This document shows positions 11,812-19,513 of a stretch of DNA of 34,290 bases, piece by piece. Each line of letters opens with the position of its first letter. Position 1 is the first letter of the stretch. The DNA is taken from positions 1 through 34,290 of IMG/VR virus record IMGVR_UViG_3300020401_000048, one strand, 5' to 3'. The position numbers and the translations under genes are program-made. Source of the stretch: a virus. The notes below the pieces were generated by a model. That model ran no database searches. It had not been told where the DNA came from and saw only the letters and a program-made list of their open reading frames with translations.

Positions 11812-13356
11812 ATGAATCTAGACTATAAACCCCCTGGCCCTATAGCCAAGGCATTTATGAAGGATGAATCGTTTGTCCGTGGAATACGAGGCCCAGTTGG
11901 CTCTGGGAAGTCTGTAACGTGTTGCATGGAAATAATGCGGAGGGCTGTCAATCAAGCCCCTAATTCTGCTGGGGTACGCAGAACACGATGGGCAGTTATT
12001 CGTAATACCAATCCCCAACTGAAAACCACGACTATTAAGACGTGGCGGGATTGGTTCGGGGATGAAGTTGGCAAGTTTGTGTGGTCTCCTCCGTATACAC
12101 ATCTTGTCAACTTCTCTCTTGCCGATAAAACATCTGTTGAATGTGAAGTCATATTTTTGGCTTTAGACAAGCAAGAAGATGTTAAAAAGCTATTGTCTCT
12201 TGAATTAACTGGTGTTTGGCTTAATGAAGCAAGAGAGCTTCCAAAGTCTATAGTTGACGCTTGCACCATGCGCTGTGGTCGTTTTCCGTCTATGAGAGAT
12301 GGTGGGCCTAGCTGGTATGGGGTAATTATGGACACAAACTCCCCAGATGAGACACATTGGTGGGGAATTATGGCTGGTGAAGTGCCAGCACCCGAATATA
12401 TGGCCTCAGAAGAAAAACTTTTGCTTGTAAAGCCCGATGATTGGACATTTTTTGCTCAAGAAGGGGCTATGAAAGAGAAAAAAGACGAAAATGGTCAGCT
12501 TTTAGGCTACGAAAAGAACAAAAAGGCTGAAAATACGCCAAATTTACAGTCAGATTACTATGAGAAAATAATTCTAGGCAAAACGCCCCAATGGATTAAG
12601 GTTTATGTGCTAAATCAGTACCAAGCTCTTATGGACGGTAAAGCTGTCTACCAATCTTTTAGAAAGGAGAGCCACGTTGCTGCATCGCCAATCGAACCGA
12701 TTGATGGGATTGAAGTTATTGTCGGCATCGACTTTGGCCGCACGCCATCGGCAATCTTTACACAACAGTTGCACTCAGGACGCTGGACAGTCTTTCACGA
12801 AGTCATCGGGCAAGATATGGGGGCTGGACGATTCGCAGAAGTTCTCAAACGAGAAATCAGCAGAAACGACTGGGAAAAACACACACTGAAGTTTATAGGT
12901 GATCCTGCTGGTAATCAGATGGCACAAACATCAGAGCAAACGCCCTTTATGATACTCAGGGCGGCAGGCATAAATGCCTATCCAGCACCAAGTAATGATG
13001 CTGTTATGCGTGTTGAAGCGGTTGAGGGTGTTCTTAATCGAATGACAGATGGCTACCCATCAATGAAAATTAGCCCAAGCTGCACAGTTCTGATTGCTGG
13101 CTTTGAGGGTGGATACCAATACAAGCGCACTTACAATATGGGCAGTGAAAGATATGATGAACGGCCTAGCAAGAATCGGTTCTCACATATACATGACGCC
13201 TTACAATATGCGTTATTAGGTGGTGGTGAAGGACGGAGAGTGGTGTACGGTTTAGGGAAGTCCGCTTCCCATACAACCGTTGAAAGGGTTGGCTCACCTT
13301 TGTCCAGACAGAGAAAAGCCAGATTAGCTAGAGGAAGAAGAGTTGCTGGTTTATGA
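11812..13356 (+). CDS. terL: Terminase large subunit (packaging ATPase/nuclease)
   Basis: This encodes a 514-residue packaging motor. The ATPase domain has a Walker A GPVGSGKS (residues 27-34) and a Walker B-like ELTGVWLNEAR with E139 as the likely catalytic carboxylate. The RNase H-like nuclease domain has GIDFGR with D307, GDPAG with D364, and a C-terminal HD with D462, the three-acid pattern of TerL nucleases. It translocates DNA into the prohead through the portal and cuts it. Length matches podovirus-type TerL. The last bases overlap the next gene by 4 bp (ATGA). Confidence 0.93.
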   Translation: MNLDYKPPGPIAKAFMKDESFVRGIRGPVGSGKSVTCCMEIMRRAVNQAPNSAGVRRTRWAVIRNTNPQLKTTTIKTWRDWFGDEVGKFVWSPPYTHLVNFSLADKTSVECEVIFLALDKQEDVKKLLSLELTGVWLNEARELPKSIVDACTMRCGRFPSMRDGGPSWYGVIMDTNSPDETHWWGIMAGEVPAPEYMASEEKLLLVKPDDWTFFAQEGAMKEKKDENGQLLGYEKNKKAENTPNLQSDYYEKIILGKTPQWIKVYVLNQYQALMDGKAVYQSFRKESHVAASPIEPIDGIEVIVGIDFGRTPSAIFTQQLHSGRWTVFHEVIGQDMGAGRFAEVLKREISRNDWEKHTLKFIGDPAGNQMAQTSEQTPFMILRAAGINAYPAPSNDAVMRVEAVEGVLNRMTDGYPSMKISPSCTVLIAGFEGGYQYKRTYNMGSERYDERPSKNRFSHIHDALQYALLGGGEGRRVVYGLGKSASHTTVERVGSPLSRQRKARLARGRRVAGL

Positions 13357-13772
13357 TTGTTTGCTTTTGTGAAAGCCAGAATTATGGCACATGGAGGTTA
13401 TTTACATTCTGGCGTAAGGGTTTTAATCATTGTTACATAGTAGATTATGACCCCAAAGCCAAAGTTTGGTTAAAAGCTGAGTGCGCTAGCACAAGTATGG
13501 TTTTTGATGTTTACAAAGAGGGTGATTCAGACTTTCTTATAGGTTCTCTAATTGAATATGCTACTTGTGTTGACGCAACAGGAACTAAATCTGCCATATA
13601 TTTCCCACGTTGGCTTTACTGTGTTTCTTTTGTAAAACACTTTCTTGGAATAAATAAATGGTGGATTATTACACCTTATCAACTCTATTGTGAATTGCGT
13701 AGACAAGGACATCAGCACATCTTCGAGAAAGAACAAGGAGACTCAAATGGGTTCGATATTCTCAAAACCTAA
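13353..13772 (+). CDS. Possible papain-like (permuted NlpC/P60-type) protein
   Basis: This encodes 139 residues. A His in FNHCYIVDYD (H26), an acidic KAEC (E43), and a later Cys at the start of a helix (C90 in LYCVSFVKHFLGI) followed by ITPYQLYCEL are arranged as in permuted papain-like proteins that sit near head genes in alphaproteobacterial phages, as far as I recall. If the catalytic pair is H26/C90 it could be a peptidase or amidase, perhaps cutting peptidoglycan. If not, it is a structural relic. It overlaps terL by 4 bp and the next gene by 26 bp. Function is not established. Confidence 0.5.
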   Translation: MIVCFCESQNYGTWRLFTFWRKGFNHCYIVDYDPKAKVWLKAECASTSMVFDVYKEGDSDFLIGSLIEYATCVDATGTKSAIYFPRWLYCVSFVKHFLGINKWWIITPYQLYCELRRQGHQHIFEKEQGDSNGFDILKT

Positions 13773-13998
13773 AATGCCACAAAAATCCGCAGAACAAATT
13801 GCCGCAGAAAAAGCTGCTAAAGAGCAAGCTGAAAGAGATAAGCTTGAAGCAGAGCGTAGGAAAAAAGACCAAGAAAGAAAAAAGCGTAGCAATCTTCTTG
13901 GAACTAGGTCTTTGCAAGACGAAAACTTGGAAGGATTTACAGGATTTAGAAGAAATATGGGAAGCTCTCCCTCCAAAGGTAAATCAATAAGGTATTAA
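13747..13998 (+). CDS. Small charged coiled-coil protein upstream of the portal gene
   Basis: This encodes 83 residues: MGSIFSKPKMP followed by a long Ala/Lys/Glu helix (about residues 13-50) and a Gly/Arg-rich tail. The start at 13747 has AAGGAGA upstream, whereas the longer frame lacks a site. Proteins beginning MGxxFSKPKMP precede or follow portal genes in many alphaproteobacterial podoviruses and may be minor head proteins; the family has no known function to me. It ends 1 bp before the portal ATG. Confidence 0.65.
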   Translation: MGSIFSKPKMPQKSAEQIAAEKAAKEQAERDKLEAERRKKDQERKKRSNLLGTRSLQDENLEGFTGFRRNMGSSPSKGKSIRY

Positions 13999-13999
13999 T

Positions 14000-15571
14000 A
14001 TGTACACTGACTCAAGTTTTGCCCCAGCAGTATCTGGCTCTAATGAAGAGCAAGAATTAAAAAGGGTCATGGACCGATACAAAAAGGCAAAGTCTCGCTG
14101 GATGTCTTGGTCAGATTTATGGGAAGAGATATATGATTACGTTCTTCCTCATCGTGAGTCTTTCTATCAGGAATCTCAAGCATCTCGTAGAACAGAAAAT
14201 ATCTATGACGAAACTGCTGTGGTGGGTTTGCCTAAGTTTGCTAGTCGTTTACAACTTGGTTTCTTTCCTCCAAATGGTCGTGCTTTCAGATTACAACCCG
14301 GCCCCGAGTTTCCCAAGGAAATGATGGGTTCTGGTTTACAAGAAGAATTAGATAAGATAACAGATTTGCTGCATGAGGGTTTACGCAACTCAAACTTTAA
14401 TGCTGAGATGCATGAGGGATTGCAAGACCTTGGCATTGGTACAATGAACCTATTGTGTGAAGAAGGTCGTTTTCAAGGTGACTTACACTTCTCATCTGTT
14501 CCCCCTACTAATTTGGCTTTGCTTCCGGGCCGTATGGACGGTGTGTCAGACTGGTTTCGCTGGAATGACTATATGGATATTACTGAGGTTAAGCATCGCT
14601 ATCCAAAAGCTAAGTATACTGAAAAAATGGCTAGTGAGCAAAAGCGTAATCCTAAACGCAAAACAAAAATTGTTGAAGCAACTGTTTATGATGAACAGGA
14701 TAGATTTAAGGATGAGTATACTTACTACCTTATTTCAGAAACAGATAACTGTATTCTGATTAAAGAAAGACTCAAGGGTCGTGGTTCTCAGCCTTGGATT
14801 ACAACTCGCTGGTCTAAGTCAGGCTTTGAAGTATGGGGTCGTGGTCCTGTGCTGCAAGCAATGCCAGCAATCAAAACATTAAATTTAACAGTACAGTTGA
14901 TTCTTGAAAATGCTGAAATGGCTATTGCTGGTTCTTATGTCTACGATGATGATGGCGTTTTTAACCCTGATAACATTACGATACAGCCCGGCACTTTTAT
15001 ACCTAGAAGCCCTGGCTCTTCCATAGAGAGTTTGCAAAGTGCTGGTCGCTTTGACGTAGCACAACTTGTCATCGATGATATGAGACGTAATGTAAGAAAG
15101 GCATTATTCATTGATGAACTTGATACTCGCCCGAATGCTCGAACCCCACTATCGGCCACCGAAGTTTCCGAAAGGCTTGCTGATGTTGCTCGTGATATGG
15201 GTGCTGTTGCTGGTCGAATGCAAAAAGAGTTCCTTCAGCCTCTGGTAGAACGCCTGATCTATATCTACACAAAGCAGGGACTGTTGGACATCCCGAAGGT
15301 GGATGGTCGTGAATTGCGTATTGTGCCAGTCTCTCCCCTGCTCAGAGCGCAAGACCAGCAAGACGTTTCTGATTTTGTAAGATTCCAACAAACTGTTGCA
15401 TCCACTTTCGGGCCTGAGATTACTCCTGTTCTATATAATCAAGAAATGGTTATACGTTTCTTAGCACAAAAGTTTGGTATTAAAGAAGAACTTCTAGCGG
15501 AACAAAGCCAAGTACAAGATAATGTTCAAATGTTGCAGCAGTTAATGCAGCAGGGACAAATGCCGCAATGA
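14000..15571 (+). CDS. T7-type portal (head-to-tail connector) protein
   Basis: This encodes 523 residues, about the size of T7 gp8 (536). Its features are those of the podovirus connector family. An N-terminal helical clip (WMSWSDLWEEIYDYVLP, about residues 33-49) is followed by a wing region with conserved RLQLGFFPPNGRAF. A central beta part is followed by a stem region (NARTPLSATEVSERL, about 378-392) and a C-terminal Gln-rich tail. The portal forms the dodecameric ring through which DNA is packaged by TerL and later ejected. It overlaps the next gene by 4 bp. Confidence 0.92.
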   Translation: MYTDSSFAPAVSGSNEEQELKRVMDRYKKAKSRWMSWSDLWEEIYDYVLPHRESFYQESQASRRTENIYDETAVVGLPKFASRLQLGFFPPNGRAFRLQPGPEFPKEMMGSGLQEELDKITDLLHEGLRNSNFNAEMHEGLQDLGIGTMNLLCEEGRFQGDLHFSSVPPTNLALLPGRMDGVSDWFRWNDYMDITEVKHRYPKAKYTEKMASEQKRNPKRKTKIVEATVYDEQDRFKDEYTYYLISETDNCILIKERLKGRGSQPWITTRWSKSGFEVWGRGPVLQAMPAIKTLNLTVQLILENAEMAIAGSYVYDDDGVFNPDNITIQPGTFIPRSPGSSIESLQSAGRFDVAQLVIDDMRRNVRKALFIDELDTRPNARTPLSATEVSERLADVARDMGAVAGRMQKEFLQPLVERLIYIYTKQGLLDIPKVDGRELRIVPVSPLLRAQDQQDVSDFVRFQQTVASTFGPEITPVLYNQEMVIRFLAQKFGIKEELLAEQSQVQDNVQMLQQLMQQGQMPQ

Positions 15572-15825
15572 AGGAGAAAATAAATGTCTCAATCGATGGT
15601 CGTGGGTATCGCAAAGAAGTTGACGAAGACCTTAATAGTAAAGCCTATGGTTTGTTCGGCAGCGGTATCGGAAAAGATTTTTTACAATACTTGGAGTCGA
15701 TCACAACGAATAACATATATCCTGCGGGAACTGGAATCGAAACTCTAGCTCATGCCGAAGGTGCTAGATGGGTAGTTGCAGTTATGAAAGCTAGGTGTGA
15801 GAAGGGTAGAAAGCAGCATGACTAA
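15568..15825 (+). CDS. Small protein, Bbp19-like pattern
   Basis: This encodes 85 residues. A short N-terminal beta part is followed by YGLFGSGIGKDFLQYLE, a variable stretch (TTNNIYPAGTG) and AHAEGARWVVAVMKARCE. The order of an F/G-rich GK-VL-L helix, a gap and a GxRxVV helix resembles the small Bbp19-type proteins encoded next to portals in many podoviruses. Function is unknown; it is possibly an internal or connector accessory. It is coupled to the portal by an ATGA overlap and to the next gene by 8 bp. Confidence 0.55.
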   Translation: MKEKINVSIDGRGYRKEVDEDLNSKAYGLFGSGIGKDFLQYLESITTNNIYPAGTGIETLAHAEGARWVVAVMKARCEKGRKQHD

Positions 15826-15973
15826 AGAACTGACAAAAAGACAAAAAGCTACGATGAAGCGTCACTCTGAACATCATACCAAAAAGCACATGGATTTTAT
15901 GACAAAGAAAATGATGGATGGTAGTACATTCACACAGGCACATAAGTTGGCTATGAAGAAGGTAGGTAAGTAA
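15818..15973 (+). CDS. Lysine/histidine-rich mini-protein (51 aa)
   Basis: This encodes 51 residues, very basic, starting MTKELTKRQKATMKRHSEHH and ending THxAxKKVGK-like (QAHKLAMKKVGK). Similar mini-proteins are frequent in marine phages and metagenomes. It is probably nucleic-acid-binding. It overlaps the next gene as TAATG. Confidence 0.65.
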   Translation: MTKELTKRQKATMKRHSEHHTKKHMDFMTKKMMDGSTFTQAHKLAMKKVGK

Positions 15974-16113
15974 TGTCTGGTAAACCAACGAATCCAAAGT
16001 TATATGCAAAAGCAAAAGCTATAGTAAAGGCAAGAGTAAAGAAATGGCCGAGTGCATATGCATCAGGTCAGCTTGTTCAGCAGTATAAAAAAATGGGCGG
16101 CAGATACGCATGA
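15973..16113 (+). CDS. Lysine-rich mini-protein with WPSAYASG motif (46 aa)
   Basis: This encodes 46 residues. The pattern KPTNPKLYAKAKAIVKARV followed by WPSAYASGQLVQQYKKMGG is a recognisable small family in marine phages and large viruses, of unknown function. The fold is likely a helix-turn-helix-like hairpin with a basic surface. Both ends overlap neighbours (TAATG, ATGA). Confidence 0.7.
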   Translation: MSGKPTNPKLYAKAKAIVKARVKKWPSAYASGQLVQQYKKMGGRYA

Positions 16114-16343
16114 GTCTAACCAAGTGGTTTAATGAAGATTGGCGTGATATATCTACTAAGAATAAGGATGGAAGTCATCCAAAGTGCGGTAGAAAAATGG
16201 GTGATGGCAGAAAATACCCAAAATGTGTACCAGCATCTAAAGCTGCATCTATGACCAAAGCACAGAAGACAGCAGCGGTTAGACGTAAACGTGCTACTAA
16301 TCCTAGCGGTGGTGGCAAGAAACCTACTTATGCGAGGACGTAG
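16110..16343 (+). CDS. Lysine-rich protein with CGRK/YPKC motifs (77 aa)
   Basis: This encodes 77 residues: SLTKWFNEDWRDIST, then PKCGRKMGDGRKYPKCVP with two Cys that could bind metal, then SKAASMTKAQKTAAVRRKRA and a Gly/Lys tail. This layout recurs in small viral proteins from marine samples. Function is unknown; DNA or RNA binding is the likely theme from charge. Confidence 0.7.
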   Translation: MSLTKWFNEDWRDISTKNKDGSHPKCGRKMGDGRKYPKCVPASKAASMTKAQKTAAVRRKRATNPSGGGKKPTYART

Positions 16344-16613
16344 ATGGCTAAATCACCAGCATGGCAACGCAAAGAAGGCAAAGACCCAAAAGGAGGTCTT
16401 AATGCTAAAGGCAGAGCAAGCCTTCGTAGGCAGGGGAAGAACATCAAGAGACCTGTATCTGCTAAAGAAGCAAAGCGTTCGCCAAAAGCCGCAGCTAGAC
16501 GTAAAAGCTTTTGTAAGCGTATGATGGGTATGAAAAAGAAGCTTACATCTAAAAAGACGGCTAATGACCCTAACAGCCGTATCAACAAAGCACTAAGGAA
16601 GTGGGATTGTTAA
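16344..16613 (+). CDS. DUF6321-like basic protein
   Basis: This encodes 89 residues beginning MAKSPAWQRKEGKDPKGGLN, a start I associate with DUF6321 proteins of cyanophages and other marine phages. A Ser/Lys/Ala-rich middle and a SFCKRMMGMKKK helix follow, ending in RKWDC. It is strongly basic. It is fourth in a run of basic mini-genes placed between portal and scaffold. Function is unknown. Confidence 0.7.
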   Translation: MAKSPAWQRKEGKDPKGGLNAKGRASLRRQGKNIKRPVSAKEAKRSPKAAARRKSFCKRMMGMKKKLTSKKTANDPNSRINKALRKWDC

Positions 16614-17368
16614 TGTCAGAAGAACTACAAGAAAACGCAGAAGTACAAACTGAAGAGGTTCAGGCTGGAGAGTCGGAGCAACCTCAAGAAGTTACTCAAG
16701 AAAGACCAGATTGGCTTCCAGAAAAATTTGAGCGTCCAGAAGAACTAGCGAACAGCTATCACGAATTAGAACGTGAATTTTACAAACGCAAAGAAGAACT
16801 ACGCAATCAAATTGTTGGTGAACTCAATGAGGAAGCTACCAGCAGTGCGCCTATTAGCCCTGCTGATTATGAATTAAACTTTAATGCACCAGAAGGTGTA
16901 GAGTATTCTGTGGCAGATGATGACCCTATGGTAGATTGGTTTCGTGCTACAGCACATTCTTATGGTTTATCCCAAGAAGAATTTGATGGGCTTATGAATG
17001 AATACATACAAGTAGATGCTACTCGTGGACCTGATTGGAATGTAGAGTCAGAAGCTCTTGGCGAGTATGCTGACAAGCGTTTAGAAAGAGCAGATTCATG
17101 GGCGCATCAGAATCTTAGTGAAGATGCATACGAGGTATTTGCTAATATCCCAGCTTCTGCTGGTATGGTTAAACTATTTGAAGAACTGATGGAATTGAAT
17201 GGTCAGCCTCAGTTTAACATGACTTCCGACACAGAATTTCAGGAAGTTCTTAGTAAAGATGATCTAAGAGCAATGCAGAATGACCCGAAATACTGGAAGG
17301 AAAAAGACCCTGCGTTTATTCAAAAAGTACGTCAGGGTTTTCATCAGTACAGCAGACGCAATGGATAA
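16613..17368 (+). CDS. Scaffolding (capsid assembly) protein
   Basis: This encodes 251 residues, strongly acidic, with a Glu/Gln-rich disordered N-terminus (EELQENAEVQTEEVQAGES). An RPDWLPEKF motif (about residues 33-41) is common to T7-like scaffolds, and a helical C-terminus follows. It sits directly before the major capsid gene, as expected. Scaffolds direct prohead assembly and leave before DNA entry. The ATG at 16613 overlaps the preceding stop (TAATG); the upstream alternative adds four residues without a ribosome site. Confidence 0.88.
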   Translation: MSEELQENAEVQTEEVQAGESEQPQEVTQERPDWLPEKFERPEELANSYHELEREFYKRKEELRNQIVGELNEEATSSAPISPADYELNFNAPEGVEYSVADDDPMVDWFRATAHSYGLSQEEFDGLMNEYIQVDATRGPDWNVESEALGEYADKRLERADSWAHQNLSEDAYEVFANIPASAGMVKLFEELMELNGQPQFNMTSDTEFQEVLSKDDLRAMQNDPKYWKEKDPAFIQKVRQGFHQYSRRNG

Positions 17369-17373
17369 TGTGA

Positions 17374-17401
17374 ATTTTCTAAAGCGTTTAGTTGTGAAAA
17401 T
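17374..17401. repeat. Hairpin between scaffold and capsid genes
   Basis: CTAAA (17379-17383) pairs with TTTAG (17387-17391) around GCG. ATTTTC (17374-17379) and GAAAAT (17396-17401) can form an outer stem. It lies 6 bp after the scaffold stop, in a 137-bp gap before the capsid gene. It could be a processing or attenuation element that adjusts capsid expression. I see no clear promoter in the gap. Confidence 0.45.
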
Positions 17402-17505
17402 GTAATGTTACTAGAAGGCCCAAAGGCAATGGACAATCTTCGGACCCTGCGTTGATGGATAACCAGATAGAACAAATGTAGTGTAACTTGTAAAAGGAGG
17501 GTGTT

Positions 17506-18345
17506 ATGGCAACACCAACTATTTCTACCTCCTTTATCGAGGAGTTTGAATCTGGCGTCCACATGGCGTACCAACGCATGGGGTCAAAGCTTCGTAATAC
17601 TGTTCGCACAGTGAACGGTGTTAAGAACAAAACCACGTTTCAAAAAATCGGTAAGGGTTTTGCAACGTCCAAGGCGAGACATGGTAATGTCGCTCCTATG
17701 AACATTGCACACACAAATGTTTCCGTAACCGTTGAGGACTTTTTCGCAGGTGAATGGATAGATGATTTAGATCAGCTACGCATTAACCATGACGAAATGC
17801 TTGTTGCTCAACAGTCAGGTGCTTATGCACTTGGTCGTAAGACAGATGACTTGATTCTTGCGGCTATGGATACAACAACCTCAACACATAATGAAACATC
17901 TAATGGCATTACATTGGCTTGGGCTTTCGGTCTTATGGAGCTTTTTGGCAATAACAGTGTTCCTGATGATGGTCAGCGTTATGTTGTTGTCGGCTGGGAA
18001 CAGTGGTCACAGCTATTAGACATTGATGAGTTCTCAAGAACAAACTATGTCGGAGAAGCTGAACTGCCATTCAAGAATGCCATGACAGCTAAAAACTGGC
18101 TTGGCTTTATGTGGATGCCGTTCTCAGGATTAACTGCCACAAATGGATCAGGTGTTGCTGGCACAACACATAGAAAGTGTTTTGCTTATCATTCTGGTTC
18201 TGTTGGTCACGCTATTGGCGCAGACGTAAGTTCTAATATGCAATATCACAACGATAAGGATTCATACTTTGTATTGAACAAAATGCAAATGAATGCGACC
18301 TTAATCGATGCTGAAGGTTGTTTTGAACTTGAGCTGAAGAATTAG
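17506..18345 (+). CDS. Major capsid protein
   Basis: This encodes 279 residues, shorter than T7 gp10A (345). Early motifs include TSFIEEFESGVHMAYQRMGS, KARHGNVAPMN and FFAGEWIDDLDQLR, typical of the alphaproteobacterial podovirus capsid family (HK97 fold by relation). A central AYALGRKTDDLILAAMD helix and the beta-rich C-terminal A-domain follow. A strong AAGGAGG site and its place after the scaffold support the call. It forms the icosahedral shell. Confidence 0.85.
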   Translation: MATPTISTSFIEEFESGVHMAYQRMGSKLRNTVRTVNGVKNKTTFQKIGKGFATSKARHGNVAPMNIAHTNVSVTVEDFFAGEWIDDLDQLRINHDEMLVAQQSGAYALGRKTDDLILAAMDTTTSTHNETSNGITLAWAFGLMELFGNNSVPDDGQRYVVVGWEQWSQLLDIDEFSRTNYVGEAELPFKNAMTAKNWLGFMWMPFSGLTATNGSGVAGTTHRKCFAYHSGSVGHAIGADVSSNMQYHNDKDSYFVLNKMQMNATLIDAEGCFELELKN

Positions 18346-18354
18346 GAGAGAATC

Positions 18355-18615
18355 ATGGCATTCGCAAAAGCAAATCTTTCTCTTGTCAATTACAGCGGTA
18401 ACGGCTTTCATATCTGGCACTATGTCTCAACAGCAGACAATAGTGATGCTATTGATGGTGCTGGTTACTTCAATGATGCTGCATCAGAGATGAACGTAGG
18501 AGATGTTATCTTCGTAAATTCATCAAATGGTTTTGGTATAGCAATGGTAATTGAAAATGCTAGCGGAACTGTTGATACGGGTAATATTACCAGCTTGGCA
18601 ACAGATAACCGATAA
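18355..18615 (+). CDS. Conserved small protein after the capsid gene
   Basis: This encodes 86 residues, beta-rich and Asn/Gly/Ser-rich. It starts MAFAKANLSLVNYSGNGFHI and has a middle AGYFNDAASEMNVGDVIFV. Proteins of this form directly follow capsid genes in many podoviruses and jumbo metagenomic phages; a decoration or minor virion role is plausible but not established. AGGAGAG precedes the ATG. It ends as TAATG with the next gene. Confidence 0.7.
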   Translation: MAFAKANLSLVNYSGNGFHIWHYVSTADNSDAIDGAGYFNDAASEMNVGDVIFVNSSNGFGIAMVIENASGTVDTGNITSLATDNR

Positions 18616-18743
18616 TGGCTAAAAAACCTACAAAGAAGGAGGCAGTGAAAGCTGCCCCTTCACCCAAGCTAAAAACGAAAATGGTCAAAGGCCATAAAGT
18701 AACTTTTGGTAAGGGTGTCACTCTTGGGAAGGGCGTAACATGA
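18615..18743 (+). CDS. Lysine-rich mini-protein (42 aa)
   Basis: This encodes 42 residues, basic, with an internal VTFGKGVTLGKGVT near-repeat at the C-terminus. TAATG and ATGA overlaps on both sides support translation. Function is unknown. Confidence 0.55.
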   Translation: MAKKPTKKEAVKAAPSPKLKTKMVKGHKVTFGKGVTLGKGVT

Positions 18744-18871
18744 AACATATGGGTAAAAATGGTGGTAATGGTTTAACTAAAAAACAAAAGACTCTCCCAC
18801 CAGCACTTCAAAAGAAAATCCTAGCTGCTAAGAAAGGAAAGAAAAATGAAGACAAAGAAAAAAGGGCGTAA
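18740..18871 (+). CDS. Lysine-rich mini-protein with LPPALQKKIL motif (43 aa)
   Basis: This encodes 43 residues. LPPALQKKILAAKKGKK is a motif I have seen in several phage mini-proteins near capsid genes. It is very basic. Overlaps by ATGA with the preceding gene support it. Function is unknown. Confidence 0.55.
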   Translation: MKHMGKNGGNGLTKKQKTLPPALQKKILAAKKGKKNEDKEKRA

Positions 18872-18890
18872 GGGCGGTAGAGGTTACTAA
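18846..18890 (+). CDS. Possible 14-residue basic peptide
   Basis: This encodes MKTKKKGRKGGRGY, overlapping the 43-aa gene in another frame and ending as TAATG with the tail tubular A gene. AAGGAAAG lies before the ATG. It may be a translated peptide or simply a device that couples translation into the next gene. It is too short to be sure. Confidence 0.3.
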   Translation: MKTKKKGRKGGRGY

Positions 18891-19510
18891 TGCCGACAAC
18901 TCCATCTACAGATATTGAGGTTGCACAAAAGGCTATGGTCATGATTGGACTAGAGCCTTTGACTTCATTTACAGATAATACTGATGAAGCACTTGTTGCT
19001 AACACAATATTTGAAGATGTTGTTAGTGATTGCCTTGGTCAGCACACATGGAATTTTGCAACAGGTCAAAAAACATTATCTAGGCTTTCAGATGTTCCTG
19101 TAGATAGATGGGATGCTGCGTATGCATTACCTACTAATCCTGATGTTATACAAGTTCAAACTGTAACCATTGATGACGTTCCTCAGTCTTATGATATTTA
19201 CGAAAGGTATGTTTATATCAATGCAGAGGAAGATGATGATGTTGTTCTGAACTATGTGTTTAGACCAGAAACGCAGTATTGGCCTCCTACATTTACTATG
19301 TGGGTTATATTTAGATTGGCTTCTGTTTTTGCATTGTCTGTTACTCGTAAGGGGGACATTGCTCAGTCTTATACACAGCTTGCAGAAGGTCAGTTTAGAA
19401 GAGCCAAAGCCAGGGATTCACAACAGGTAACTAATCAAAATCTAAGATTAAGCAGATACCATCGTGCCAGACTTGGTAACGGTATTTATCAAAACATAGA
19501 AGGCACATAA
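18890..19510 (+). CDS. Tail tubular protein A (T7 gp11-like adaptor)
   Basis: This encodes 206 residues, near the size of T7 gp11 (196). The N-terminal helices (EVAQKAMVMIGLEPLTSF) are followed by FEDVVSDCLGQHTWNFA and RWDAAYALPTNPDVIQV, which are hallmarks of the podovirus tail adaptor. The C-terminal helices are Arg-rich. It binds below the portal and connects to the nozzle protein encoded next. Confidence 0.88.
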   Translation: MPTTPSTDIEVAQKAMVMIGLEPLTSFTDNTDEALVANTIFEDVVSDCLGQHTWNFATGQKTLSRLSDVPVDRWDAAYALPTNPDVIQVQTVTIDDVPQSYDIYERYVYINAEEDDDVVLNYVFRPETQYWPPTFTMWVIFRLASVFALSVTRKGDIAQSYTQLAEGQFRRAKARDSQQVTNQNLRLSRYHRARLGNGIYQNIEGT

Positions 19511-19513
19511 TGA

